Origin: Pseudomonadota bacterium
GTDB lineage: Bacteria > Desulfobacterota > Desulfobulbia > Desulfobulbales > DAOVYS01
NCBI GenBank assembly: GCA_030635485.1
Contig: DAOVYS010000041.1
Location: forward strand, 1 to 13,720
Length of the DNA: 13,720 bases
Reading direction: 5' to 3'
Below the pieces are notes generated by a model that worked only from the letters and a program-made list of their open reading frames with translations, did not search any database and was not told the DNA's origin. Positions 6,392 through 13,369 of this stretch are shown here, piece by piece. A program made the position numbers and the translations under genes. The stretch's first letter is position 1, and each line of letters opens with the position of its first letter.

Positions 6392-6596
6392 GTAAATATT
6401 CGGCAGCACTCCATCTGCACGCGCCCAACGGAAGTGCCCTTGGGGTGCGATCAGGCTGGAGAACATAGCCAACTATAGTTCTCCAGCCTGCTTGCGTGCA
6501 CCTGAAGCGCCCCGCAGGAAGTGCCCTTGGGGTGCACTGCCAAACATTTACATTCCGAGGTTTTTTAAAGTTTTTCACATGTACCCGAATATTTAC
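6392..6596. mobile_element. 205-bp MITE-like element between rpmI and rplT, with target duplication
   Basis: The ends are perfect 12-bp inverted repeats, GTAAATATTCGG (6392-6403) and CCGAATATTTAC (6585-6596). They are flanked directly by a perfect 8-bp direct repeat, AAGCAAAG, at 6384-6391 and 6597-6604. Inside are a 13-bp perfect stem, CAGGCTGGAGAAC (6452-6464) with GTTCTCCAGCCTG (6478-6490), and a 19-base direct repeat, GGAAGTGCCCTTGGGGTGC, at 6430-6448 and 6517-6535. GGTGCACTGCCAAACATTTAC (6532-6552) is a second, imperfect complement of the left end. No transposase is coded. IS66-family insertion sequences typically have ends starting GTAA and make 8-bp duplications, so mobilisation by an IS66-type transposase is the best guess. 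Confidence 0.85.
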
Positions 6597-6627
6597 AAGC
6601 AAAGTAAAGTTATGTAAGGAGAAGCAA

Positions 6628-6984
6628 ATGCCTAGAGTTACACGCGGATTTAAAGCGCGTCGCAGAAGAAAAAAGATTTTGAAGATGGCCAAGGGCTTTC
6701 GTGGAGGCCGTCACAGCCTTTTCAAGACAGCCACCGAGGCGGTGGATAGAGCGCTCTGTTATGCATACAGGGATCGGAGGACCCGTAAACGTGACTTCCG
6801 CAGACTGTGGATCGTACGTATCGGCGCTGCAGCCAAAATGAACGGAATCTCTTACAGCAAGTTCATGGGCGGGTTGAAAAAGGCCGGTGTTGAACTGGAC
6901 CGCAAGGTCCTATCAAATATGGCTATTCTTGATCCCAGCGCCTTTACCCAGGTTGCAAAACTGGCGTCTGATAATATTTCCTAG
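6628..6984 (+). CDS. rplT: Large-subunit ribosomal protein bL20
   Basis: Start ATG 6628 is fixed by AAGGAG six bases upstream and by the invariant MPRVTRGFKARRRRKK; the frame is open farther upstream only through the mobile element. The protein has 118 residues, the standard length. It has a long basic N-terminal extension (1-58) with AKGFRGGRHSLFK, and a globular C domain with WIVRIGAAAKMNGISYSKF (62-80) and the end helix. L20 is an early 50S assembly protein and, in bacteria studied, represses its own operon. The inserted element upstream separates rplT from rpmI translation, so any coupling between them must act across it. Confidence 0.97.
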   Translation: MPRVTRGFKARRRRKKILKMAKGFRGGRHSLFKTATEAVDRALCYAYRDRRTRKRDFRRLWIVRIGAAAKMNGISYSKFMGGLKKAGVELDRKVLSNMAILDPSAFTQVAKLASDNIS

Positions 6985-7044
6985 TCTCCATTAGCCGTTA
7001 GCTTAACTGTTTGTTTGGAATATACTTTTAGCGAAAGGCTAATA

Positions 7045-7073
7045 GTTGACATCTGATGGCTTCTATCCATAAG
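7045..7073 (+). promoter_or_regulatory. Possible internal promoter for pheST
   Basis: TTGACA (7045-7050) and CATAAG (7068-7073) are separated by 17 bases. Transcripts would start around 7080, leaving a very short leader before pheS at 7088. The ATTAGCC (6990-6996) and GGCTAAT (7037-7043) pair just upstream can form a long-looped hairpin. There is no phenylalanine-rich leader peptide of the pheM type. Confidence 0.35.
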
Positions 7074-7087
7074 TTCACTGTTAAACC

Positions 7088-8107
7088 ATGGAAGATGAAC
7101 TAGTACGCCTTAAATCCGTGGCTCTTAAGGCCTTGGATTCCATTGAAGAGCCCGACGCCCTGGAGCCGTTCCGGGTCCGGTATCTGGGCCGCAAGGGAGA
7201 ATTTACTCTCCTGATGCGGAAATTGGGTCAAGCTGCGCCTGATGACCGGCCGCGTCTCGGAAAGCTTGCCAATGATACCAGAAAAGAGGTCGAGGGCGCA
7301 TTTGATGCAAAGAAATCCGAGCTGTCCGGGGCGGACAACGGAAAAAGGTCAGGCGCTGCACCACAAACAGATCTCACACTGCCCGGCAGGGCCGTACCCT
7401 TTGGAAAGCTGCATCCCGTTACCCAGATCATGGAACAAGTGTGCGGGATCTTTGAAGGGCTGGGATTCGCTGTTGCCGAAGGTCCTGACGTGGAAACCGA
7501 TTTCTACAACTTCGAGGCCTTGAATATCCCGAAACATCACCCTGCCCGGGACATGCACGATACTTTTTATATCAGCGGCAGTGTGCTTTTAAGGACACAC
7601 ACATCTCCCATGCAGATCCGGGCAATGAAGGAGAAACCTCCGCCGCTCAGGATGATTGCGCCCGGCAAGGTCTATAGATGCGATTCCGATATTACGCATA
7701 CGCCTATGTTCCATCAGGTCGAAGGTTTTCTCGTGGACCGGAAGGTCTCTTTTTCCGATCTCAAAGGCGTGCTCACTGTATTCATTGCCAAGATGTTTGA
7801 CAAGGATACGCCGATCCGTTTCAGACCCAGTTTTTTCCCATTCACGGAACCGAGCGCGGAAGTGGACATCGGCTGCGTGATCTGCAAGGGCAAGGGTTGC
7901 CGGGTATGCAAGCAGACCGGTTGGCTTGAGATCCTCGGCGCGGGCATGATTGATCCGGAGGTGTTTAAAATGGTCGGATACGATCCGGAAGAATATACCG
8001 GATTTGCGTTCGGCCTTGGAGTTGAGAGAATTGCAATGCTCAAATACGGGATCAACGACATTAGGCTCTTTTATGAAAATGATCTCCGTTTTTTGTCGCA
8101 ATTTTGA
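7088..8107 (+). CDS. pheS: Phenylalanyl-tRNA synthetase alpha subunit
   Basis: The catalytic alpha subunit of the alpha2-beta2 enzyme that charges tRNA-Phe. It has 339 residues. The N-terminal coiled-coil arm (1-85) that contacts tRNA is followed by the class II core: EGPDVETDFYNF (131-142), RTHTSPMQIRAM (169-180), motif 2 GKVYRCDSDITHTPMFHQVEG (split about 193-213) and motif 3 GFAFGLGVERIAMLKYG (305-321). A CxxC-x4-CxxC cluster (C263, C266, C271, C274) before GW is frequent in bacterial PheS and may hold zinc. An in-frame TAA at 7082-7084 means ATG 7088 is the first possible start; no Shine-Dalgarno sequence is visible. pheT follows after 202 bases, mostly occupied by a repeat element. Confidence 0.96.
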   Translation: MEDELVRLKSVALKALDSIEEPDALEPFRVRYLGRKGEFTLLMRKLGQAAPDDRPRLGKLANDTRKEVEGAFDAKKSELSGADNGKRSGAAPQTDLTLPGRAVPFGKLHPVTQIMEQVCGIFEGLGFAVAEGPDVETDFYNFEALNIPKHHPARDMHDTFYISGSVLLRTHTSPMQIRAMKEKPPPLRMIAPGKVYRCDSDITHTPMFHQVEGFLVDRKVSFSDLKGVLTVFIAKMFDKDTPIRFRPSFFPFTEPSAEVDIGCVICKGKGCRVCKQTGWLEILGAGMIDPEVFKMVGYDPEEYTGFAFGLGVERIAMLKYGINDIRLFYENDLRFLSQF

Positions 8108-8152
8108 TAAGCTTTCCGGTTTTACGCCTTATCAGTTTATAACTGATATCGT

Positions 8153-8297
8153 TAGTGTCCATCCAGAAGTGAGGATTTTTGTTCAAGATCAAGGCATGCG
8201 AAAAAAATAACCGGAGGCATATGCCTGATATTCCGAGGATTATTTTTTTCGCATAACGCAGAGATTGGGCAAAAAGACCATTTATGGATGGACACTA
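8153..8297. mobile_element. 145-bp palindromic MITE-like element between pheS and pheT
   Basis: TAGTGTCCATCCA (8153-8165) and TGGATGGACACTA (8285-8297) are perfect 13-bp inverted repeats. Nested inside are a 14-bp perfect pair, TGCGAAAAAAATAA (8197-8210) with TTATTTTTTTCGCA (8240-8253), and a central palindrome AGGCATATGCCT (8215-8226). The outermost TA of each arm can be read as a TA target duplication, as made by IS630/Tc1-type transposases. No transposase is coded. In RNA the element can fold into one long stem-loop, with U7 on the 3' arm, so it could reduce read-through from pheS into pheT. Confidence 0.75.
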
Positions 8298-8309
8298 GTT
8301 AAGAAATAG

Positions 8310-10730
8310 ATGAAATTCACTATAGACTGGCTAAAACAATACGTTGACCTTGACATTACCCCTGTCGAACTGACCACCCGGCTGACCATGCTCGGCCTTG
8401 AGGTGGAGGAAGTCCGGGAACTTCACACCTCGCTTGACAAAGTGAAAGTCGCCAAGGTGCTGGATGTCAGACCCCATTTCAATGCCGACAGGCTTACTGT
8501 CTGTGAGGTCATGGTCGGCAATGAGACGTTCAAGGTTGTCTGCGGCGCTCCAAATGCAAAGACGGGGATGTATACGGCCATTGCCCTGCCCGGCGCCGTT
8601 CTTCCCGGCGGCATGAAGGTCAGGAAGGCCAAAATCCGTGGTGAGGCATCATACGGCATGCTCTGTTCGGAAAAAGACCTTGGTATCAGCGAGGACCATT
8701 CCGGAATCATGGAACTTTCAGACAGTTTCGAGAGCGGCATGGATCTTGCGGATGGACTTTCGTTGAAAGATACGGCAATTGAGATAGACCTCACTCCGAA
8801 TCGTCCGGATTGCGCGAGTGTCATTGGAATCGCACGGGAGACGGCCGGTTTTACCGGAAAGAAACTGATTCATCCGATTCTTAATGATATTCCGGAGTTG
8901 ACCGGAGAAAACGTGCCTTTCTCAATTGAAGTGGAGTCGTTTGAGGACTGCCCTCGTTATGCGGCGCGACTGTTGACTGATGTAAAGATAGGCCCGTCAC
9001 CATGGTGGCTGCAAAAGAGACTGCTTGCCGTGGGACAGCGCCCGGTCAACAACGTGGTTGACATCACGAATTTCGTTATGCTGGAATATGGTCAGCCTCT
9101 GCATGCCTTTGATTTCAAGAAATTGGCCAAAAGTAAGATCGTTGTGCGCAGGGCTCATTCTGATGAGAAAATCGTGACCCTGGACGGCGTTAAGCGTGAT
9201 CTTGATTCAAAGATGCTTCTGATCTGTGACAGTGAAAAACCGGTAGCAGTGGCCGGCGTCATGGGGGGCGATAATTCGGAAGTCTCGGATGAGACCACGG
9301 AAATTCTACTTGAAAGCGCCTGTTTTAATCCGATAAATATTCGCCGGACAGCACGTCGGCTCAATATGGGGACTGATGCATCTTATCGTTTTGAGCGAGG
9401 TGTTGACCCCGAAGGCACTGTAAGGGCGTTGGAGAGAGCGGTCCGGCTTATGATTGACATCATCGATGCCAATGTTGTGGAAAACGGGGTTGATTTGTGC
9501 GAAGGCGTAAAACCCAGAGGTGAAATTACGCTTCGCGTACAATGTGTGAACGATCTTCTCGGAATGGAATTCACGGCAGACCAGATCACGGATTTTTTGT
9601 CCGGGATTGAAATTGATGTTAAGGCTCTGGATCAGAAAATTCTTTCGGTTACCCCCCCCAGTTTCAGGGTGGACCTTGAACGTGAGGTGGATCTGATTGA
9701 AGAGTTGGCCAGACTCAAGGGATTTAACGAATTTCCAGCCACGCTTCCGACTGTGCACATGAGTTTCCCGGAAACGGATTTGGACAGGGATTTACGTAAA
9801 CGGCTCTCATCTGTTATGATATCGCTTGGTTTTTATGAGGCGGTCAATTACAGCTTTGTCTCGAATCAGCACTTTGATATGCTTGGACTGGCCCCCGATG
9901 ATTCGGCAAGGAGCGTGGTGCGTCTCAAAAATCCCCTGGCCGAAGATCAGAATATCATGAGGACAACACTGTTGCCAGGCCTTTTGGAGAACCTCCGAAG
10001 GAATATAAATCACCAGAATTTAGAGGTCCGTCTCTTTGAAATAGGAAAGGTGTTTTATCCCAGACAGGGTGAGGAACTGCCGGATGAACCGCTTCGGTTG
10101 ACCGCATTGCTCAGCGGGCGGAGGCAGCCCGGTTCCCCTATTCTCCATTACGGCAGTGAAGTCACGGATATCTTGGATGTAAAGGGTGTTGCAGAGCTGA
10201 TCTTAGATGAGCTGAGCCTGCCTGGGATTTCTCTGAAAAGAAGCGCTGACGCTCTATCCTTTGTCGCGCCTGACAGCTTTGCAGTGATTAAAAGCAATGA
10301 TACGAAGATAGGTGAATTTGGACAATGCGCCTCTAATATGTTAAAGAGGTTTGGTGTCAAACAGGACGTGTTTTATCTGAATTTGAATATTGATGATATC
10401 TGCCGGTTGTGTCCTGCTGAAACGGCCTTTGAAGCCCTTCCGAGATTTCCTTCCGTCAAATGGGACATCGCTGTACTGGTTCCGGAACATGTGGGCGGCG
10501 GAGAAATGGTTCAGGCTATCATGGATTCAGGTGAAAAGCTGGTGGAAAAGGCAGAGATTTTTGACATCTACCGGGGAAAGACAATAAAGAAAGGTCTTAA
10601 AAGTGCGGCTATTTCCGTGACCTATCGTTCGCAAGAAAAGACCTTGGACGATGAGACAGTCGGTGTGGCACACAAAAAAATTATTGAATTGATCCTGTCC
10701 GGATTTGCGGGTCAGTTGCGGGAGGTCTAA
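8310..10730 (+). CDS. pheT: Phenylalanyl-tRNA synthetase beta subunit
   Basis: The beta subunit carries tRNA binding and editing of mischarged Tyr-tRNA-Phe. At 806 residues it is close to the E. coli length. Visible in order: N-terminal MKFTIDWLKQYVD; an EMAP-like tRNA-binding domain (about 40-150, with GAPNAKTGM and KIRGEASYGMLCS); the B3/B4 editing domain (about 210-385, with MLEYGQPLHAFD, VAGVMGG and TDASYRFERGVDP); B5 (about 400-475); the catalytically inactive class II-like core; and the ferredoxin-fold anticodon-binding domain starting LPRFPSVKWD at residue 710. Only a weak AAGAAA precedes ATG 8310, just after the palindromic element, so expression may depend on read-through from pheS. 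Its stop lies five bases before ihfA. Confidence 0.97.
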   Translation: MKFTIDWLKQYVDLDITPVELTTRLTMLGLEVEEVRELHTSLDKVKVAKVLDVRPHFNADRLTVCEVMVGNETFKVVCGAPNAKTGMYTAIALPGAVLPGGMKVRKAKIRGEASYGMLCSEKDLGISEDHSGIMELSDSFESGMDLADGLSLKDTAIEIDLTPNRPDCASVIGIARETAGFTGKKLIHPILNDIPELTGENVPFSIEVESFEDCPRYAARLLTDVKIGPSPWWLQKRLLAVGQRPVNNVVDITNFVMLEYGQPLHAFDFKKLAKSKIVVRRAHSDEKIVTLDGVKRDLDSKMLLICDSEKPVAVAGVMGGDNSEVSDETTEILLESACFNPINIRRTARRLNMGTDASYRFERGVDPEGTVRALERAVRLMIDIIDANVVENGVDLCEGVKPRGEITLRVQCVNDLLGMEFTADQITDFLSGIEIDVKALDQKILSVTPPSFRVDLEREVDLIEELARLKGFNEFPATLPTVHMSFPETDLDRDLRKRLSSVMISLGFYEAVNYSFVSNQHFDMLGLAPDDSARSVVRLKNPLAEDQNIMRTTLLPGLLENLRRNINHQNLEVRLFEIGKVFYPRQGEELPDEPLRLTALLSGRRQPGSPILHYGSEVTDILDVKGVAELILDELSLPGISLKRSADALSFVAPDSFAVIKSNDTKIGEFGQCASNMLKRFGVKQDVFYLNLNIDDICRLCPAETAFEALPRFPSVKWDIAVLVPEHVGGGEMVQAIMDSGEKLVEKAEIFDIYRGKTIKKGLKSAAISVTYRSQEKTLDDETVGVAHKKIIELILSGFAGQLREV

Positions 10731-10734
10731 TATT

Positions 10735-11034
10735 ATGGCTAAATCGAATCTCACACGAAAAGATCTGGCAAGGGTCTTACACGAAAAATTGGGTTTTTCT
10801 TACAGAGGGTCGAGTGATATCGTTGATTCCACTTTTTTGACCATGAGGCAGGCGCTGCTTGAAGAGGAATCCATCAAACTTGTTCAGTTCGGCACATTCA
10901 CTGTCCGGAAAAAGTCAGCCCGGAGAGGACGTAATCCGCGCACAGGTGAGACCATGGAGATTTCTAAAAGAAGTATGGTCACCTTTAAGCCCAGCAAGAA
11001 ACTCAGGGAAAAAGTTAACGACAACTTAAAATAA
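10735..11034 (+). CDS. ihfA: Integration host factor alpha subunit
   Basis: IHF is a DNA-bending heterodimer that shapes promoters, replication origins and recombination sites. The protein has 99 residues, the same as E. coli IhfA. Start ATG 10735 is chosen over an upstream in-frame start at 10705 because MAKSNLTRKDLA is the family N terminus and GGAGG (10721-10725) lies nine bases before it, inside the end of pheT. The beta-arm motif GRNPRTGE (65-72) carries the intercalating proline P68. HU is the related alternative, but the place after pheT and the N terminus favour IhfA. AAGGAG overlaps its stop codon and may serve the next gene. Confidence 0.93.
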   Translation: MAKSNLTRKDLARVLHEKLGFSYRGSSDIVDSTFLTMRQALLEEESIKLVQFGTFTVRKKSARRGRNPRTGETMEISKRSMVTFKPSKKLREKVNDNLK

Positions 11035-11119
11035 GGAGTTGTCTGAACGAAAATCACCCAAAGCTGTCATTTAATTTGATGGTGGACACTGACGGGGGGC
11101 AGACCAGATAAGGAAAGAT

Positions 11120-11458
11120 ATTCCGGATAAGCTTTATTTCAAGATCGGTGAGGTCTGCAAGATCACCGGGGTGAAACAGCATGCCCTTCGCTACTGGGAA
11201 ACCGAATTCAAAGTTATTCATCCTCAGAGGGCCACGTCCAAACAGCGTCTCTACCGTCGGATTGATGTTGAAAATATACTGAAAATAAAAAAACTCCTGC
11301 GTGAGGACGGGTACAGCATCGCCGGCGCAAAAAAAATTCTGTTACAGGAAAAAGGAGAAGAGAGCGAAAAAACAGCACCTGCAGAATTCTCGAAAGAAGA
11401 GGTCATCGAAAACATCAAGTCGGAATTAAGAGACATTAAAAAAATAGTTGATAAATAG
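11120..11458 (+). CDS. MerR-family transcriptional regulator, start unresolved
   Basis: A small MerR-type DNA-binding protein. The winged helix-turn-helix begins KLYFKIGEVCKITGVK and continues HALRYWETEF, with RLYRRIDVENILKIKKLL as the wing and following helix; the C-terminal part (about residues 75-112) is a short acidic/basic helix suited to dimerisation. There is no effector domain and no metal-binding cysteine pair, so the signal is unknown. The first standard start in frame, GTG 11171, would remove the first helix, so it is rejected. The frame is open from 11093, with no ATG, GTG or TTG before 11171. I place the start at ATT 11120, after AAGGA (11110-11114), giving 112 residues. The alternative is a -1 shift at the six-G run (11094-11099) from a frame holding ATG 11079. 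Confidence 0.85.
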   Translation: MPDKLYFKIGEVCKITGVKQHALRYWETEFKVIHPQRATSKQRLYRRIDVENILKIKKLLREDGYSIAGAKKILLQEKGEESEKTAPAEFSKEEVIENIKSELRDIKKIVDK

Positions 11459-11465
11459 TGCCTGT

Positions 11466-11495
11466 TTGATATTTCTACGTGTAGTGTGCTAAAAG
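11466..11495 (+). promoter_or_regulatory. Possible tRNA-Pro promoter
   Basis: TTGATA (11466-11471) and TAAAAG (11490-11495) are separated by 18 bases, about 30 bases before the tRNA. Both boxes are imperfect. Confidence 0.3.
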
Positions 11496-11524
11496 AGATC
11501 GTGATTTATAAATATATTCAAGGT

Positions 11525-11601
11525 CGGGACGTAGCGCAGCCTGGTAGCGCACCTGAATGGGGTTCAGGGGGCCGGAGGTTCGAATCCTCTCGTCCCGACC
11601 A
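11525..11601 (+). tRNA. tRNA-Pro (anticodon GGG)
   Basis: Acceptor CGGGACG (11525-11531) pairs with CGTCCCG (11591-11597). The anticodon stem CCTGA/TCAGG encloses loop ATGGGGT with anticodon GGG. The T arm has TTCGAAT with one G-T wobble in the stem. Discriminator A and CCA are encoded; length is 77 nt. C1-G72 is the usual identity pair of bacterial tRNA-Pro. Confidence 0.97.
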
Positions 11602-11612
11602 GTTATTTCAAT

Positions 11613-11652
11613 AAAAAGAGTAAGTTAGGTATTGTCTGGCTTGCTCTTTTTT
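11613..11652 (+). terminator. Intrinsic terminator after tRNA-Pro
   Basis: AAAAAGAGTAAG (11613-11624) pairs with CTTGCTCTTTTT (11640-11651), with one U-G wobble, and the 3' arm ends in six T. It lies 11 bases after the tRNA. The A-run on the 5' side means it could also work on the opposite strand. Confidence 0.75.
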
Positions 11653-11697
11653 GTTGCCCCTCTCACAAACTGATTAACCTTTGCATTGGCAATCCTA

Positions 11698-11726
11698 TTG
11701 ACTACTTATCGGTTTTCCCCTAAAAT
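11698..11726 (+). promoter_or_regulatory. Sigma70-like promoter of the sensor gene
   Basis: TTGACT (11698-11703), a 17-base spacer and TAAAAT (11721-11726) match ten of twelve consensus bases. The start point would be near 11733, about 50 bases before the coding start, and it follows the tRNA-Pro terminator, so the sensor gene appears to be its own transcription unit. Confidence 0.65.
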
Positions 11727-11782
11727 AAGACAAAATCGTCACATTAGAAGGGAATGACACGAGTTCTAAACTTCAAGTCGAT

Positions 11783-13369
11783 ATGAATCAAAAATGGAAA
11801 GTAATAGCATCGGTCATGTTGATTATCATGACCATCTGTATAATTTTTTGTGGAATTGTTGTTAAACATTCCCAGCAAAAACTTGACCAGTATGTCCGCC
11901 TCAAGACAGAAAGTACACAAGCCATTTCCCGGAGCATTGAGGAGCAAAATAGTCACTTATATCGACAACGAATTAAAAGCTTTGTAAATCCGCAGCTGTC
12001 TTCAGCCAGAGAAACCATGTTAAGCGCATTTGAGCGCCAAAACAGAGAAGAACTCTTACGACTGACTATCCCTTTTCTTAATATCCTCAAAAAAGAAAGC
12101 CCAAATTTTTTCACTTTAGCCTGGATCTTGCCAAACAACCATAATTTTTTACGGGTACATAATCCGGAGAAATATGGTGATGACATAAGCAAGATGCGTC
12201 CTGATGTTGTGGATGCAAATCAGGGGCATCAGCAGTACGCCGGCTATGTCGTAGCCGGGATTGGTTTGGTGTATTCCATTATCCAGCCGGTTTTTTTAAA
12301 GGGGAATCATATTGGCGTAGTCCAATTCGGCCTGAAAGGCTCCTCACTCCTGGATGCCATTGCTGAAAATTTGCAGGTTCCAGTTGGCATAGTTATGACC
12401 AATGAAAAATATAAGTTCATTGTCCGCTTAAAGCTGCCCAATATTGTTGGTGCATCGCACACCATTCAGTCCCGTGATATTGGCCTTTTTGAAGGGGAAA
12501 ATGGTCAGATTGACTGGAGCCTTGAACAGCAAAGGGTAGTTTTGCAGGGGAAGGAACATATCATAGTAAAAGCATTAGAACTGCTCGACTATGCCCAGCA
12601 ACCACAGGGGCACATCTTTGTTGCCCTGGACATTTCTGAGCAGGTGGATGAGGCCCGTTCACATCTCGTGTTTATTGTCCTCCTCAGCGTTGTCTTTCTC
12701 CTGCTATCTTTCTTGATTTTATATACCAGCTATGGATCCTTGATCCAAAAAATCATGAATCTGAACCGTTCCCTTGAGCAAAATAATCTGGACCTGGAGC
12801 AACGGATCGAAGAACGAACAGAAAGCCTGAAAAAGAGTGAACAGCAATATAAAGAAGCGCAACAGATTGCCAAGCTGGGCCACTGGGAATTAAATCTGGA
12901 GACTGACACAATCTACTGGTCAGACGAAATCTGTCGTATCTTTGATTTAGAACCTCAAGAGGTCAAGGCGACGCGCGAGGCGTTTCTAGAAAGAATACAT
13001 CCTGACGATAGAAGATATGTCAACAAGGCTTATACCGAGTCGGTTACCAATAAAAGCCAATATGATATTGAATACCGTATAGTGCTGAAAAACGGGGAAG
13101 AAAAATGGGTTAATGAAAAATGTTCCACTCAATATGACGATGAAGGGAAACCAATACGCTCCATTGGTATTGTTCACGATATTACCGAGATCAAGTTTCT
13201 CCGGGGGGTCCTGCCAATTTGTTCCTCTTGCAAACAAATAAGGGATGATCAAGGCTATTGGAATCAAATTGAGAGTTATATCAGGGAGCATTCTAGCGCA
13301 GAGTTTACTCATAGCATTTGTCCTGATTGCGCCAAAAAGCTTTATTCGGAGTTTGATTTGCCTGAATAA
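11783..13369 (+). CDS. Membrane sensor: Cache-like domain, PAS, and a Cys4 C-terminal module
   Basis: A 528-residue inner-membrane protein of unknown ligand. TM1 (about 8-28) and TM2 (about 294-316) enclose a periplasmic region of about 265 residues. Its segment around 115-185 (LPNNHNFLRVHNPEKYGDD, then VYSIIQPVFLKGNHIG) resembles the double-Cache ligand-binding type (dCache_3-like). After TM2 come a coiled-coil signalling helix (320-363), a PAS domain with PAC-like end (about 366-471, FLERIHPDDR and GIVHDITEIK), and a last module of about 50 residues with C480, C483, C513 and C516 around a GYWNQIESYI core. No histidine kinase, GGDEF, EAL, methyl-accepting or other known output domain is present, though the gene ends with a normal TAA. 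No clear Shine-Dalgarno sequence precedes ATG 11783. It probably acts through a partner. Confidence 0.85.
   Translation: MNQKWKVIASVMLIIMTICIIFCGIVVKHSQQKLDQYVRLKTESTQAISRSIEEQNSHLYRQRIKSFVNPQLSSARETMLSAFERQNREELLRLTIPFLNILKKESPNFFTLAWILPNNHNFLRVHNPEKYGDDISKMRPDVVDANQGHQQYAGYVVAGIGLVYSIIQPVFLKGNHIGVVQFGLKGSSLLDAIAENLQVPVGIVMTNEKYKFIVRLKLPNIVGASHTIQSRDIGLFEGENGQIDWSLEQQRVVLQGKEHIIVKALELLDYAQQPQGHIFVALDISEQVDEARSHLVFIVLLSVVFLLLSFLILYTSYGSLIQKIMNLNRSLEQNNLDLEQRIEERTESLKKSEQQYKEAQQIAKLGHWELNLETDTIYWSDEICRIFDLEPQEVKATREAFLERIHPDDRRYVNKAYTESVTNKSQYDIEYRIVLKNGEEKWVNEKCSTQYDDEGKPIRSIGIVHDITEIKFLRGVLPICSSCKQIRDDQGYWNQIESYIREHSSAEFTHSICPDCAKKLYSEFDLPE

Noticed and set aside
6496..6627. N-terminal extension of L20
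   Set aside because: It is coded by the mobile element; the Shine-Dalgarno site and conserved N terminus point to 6628.
5886..6692. A 268-codon open frame on the - strand across infC, rpmI and rplT
   Set aside because: It is antisense to three certain genes and the mobile element, and its translation shows no family motif or consistent composition.
7056..7103. A 15-codon frame overlapping the pheS start, possible pheM-like leader peptide
   Set aside because: It contains only one Phe codon and has no ribosome binding site or attenuator-like terminator.
10705..10734. N-terminal extension of IhfA
   Set aside because: It lies inside the end of pheT, and the family N terminus with a good ribosome binding site starts at 10735.
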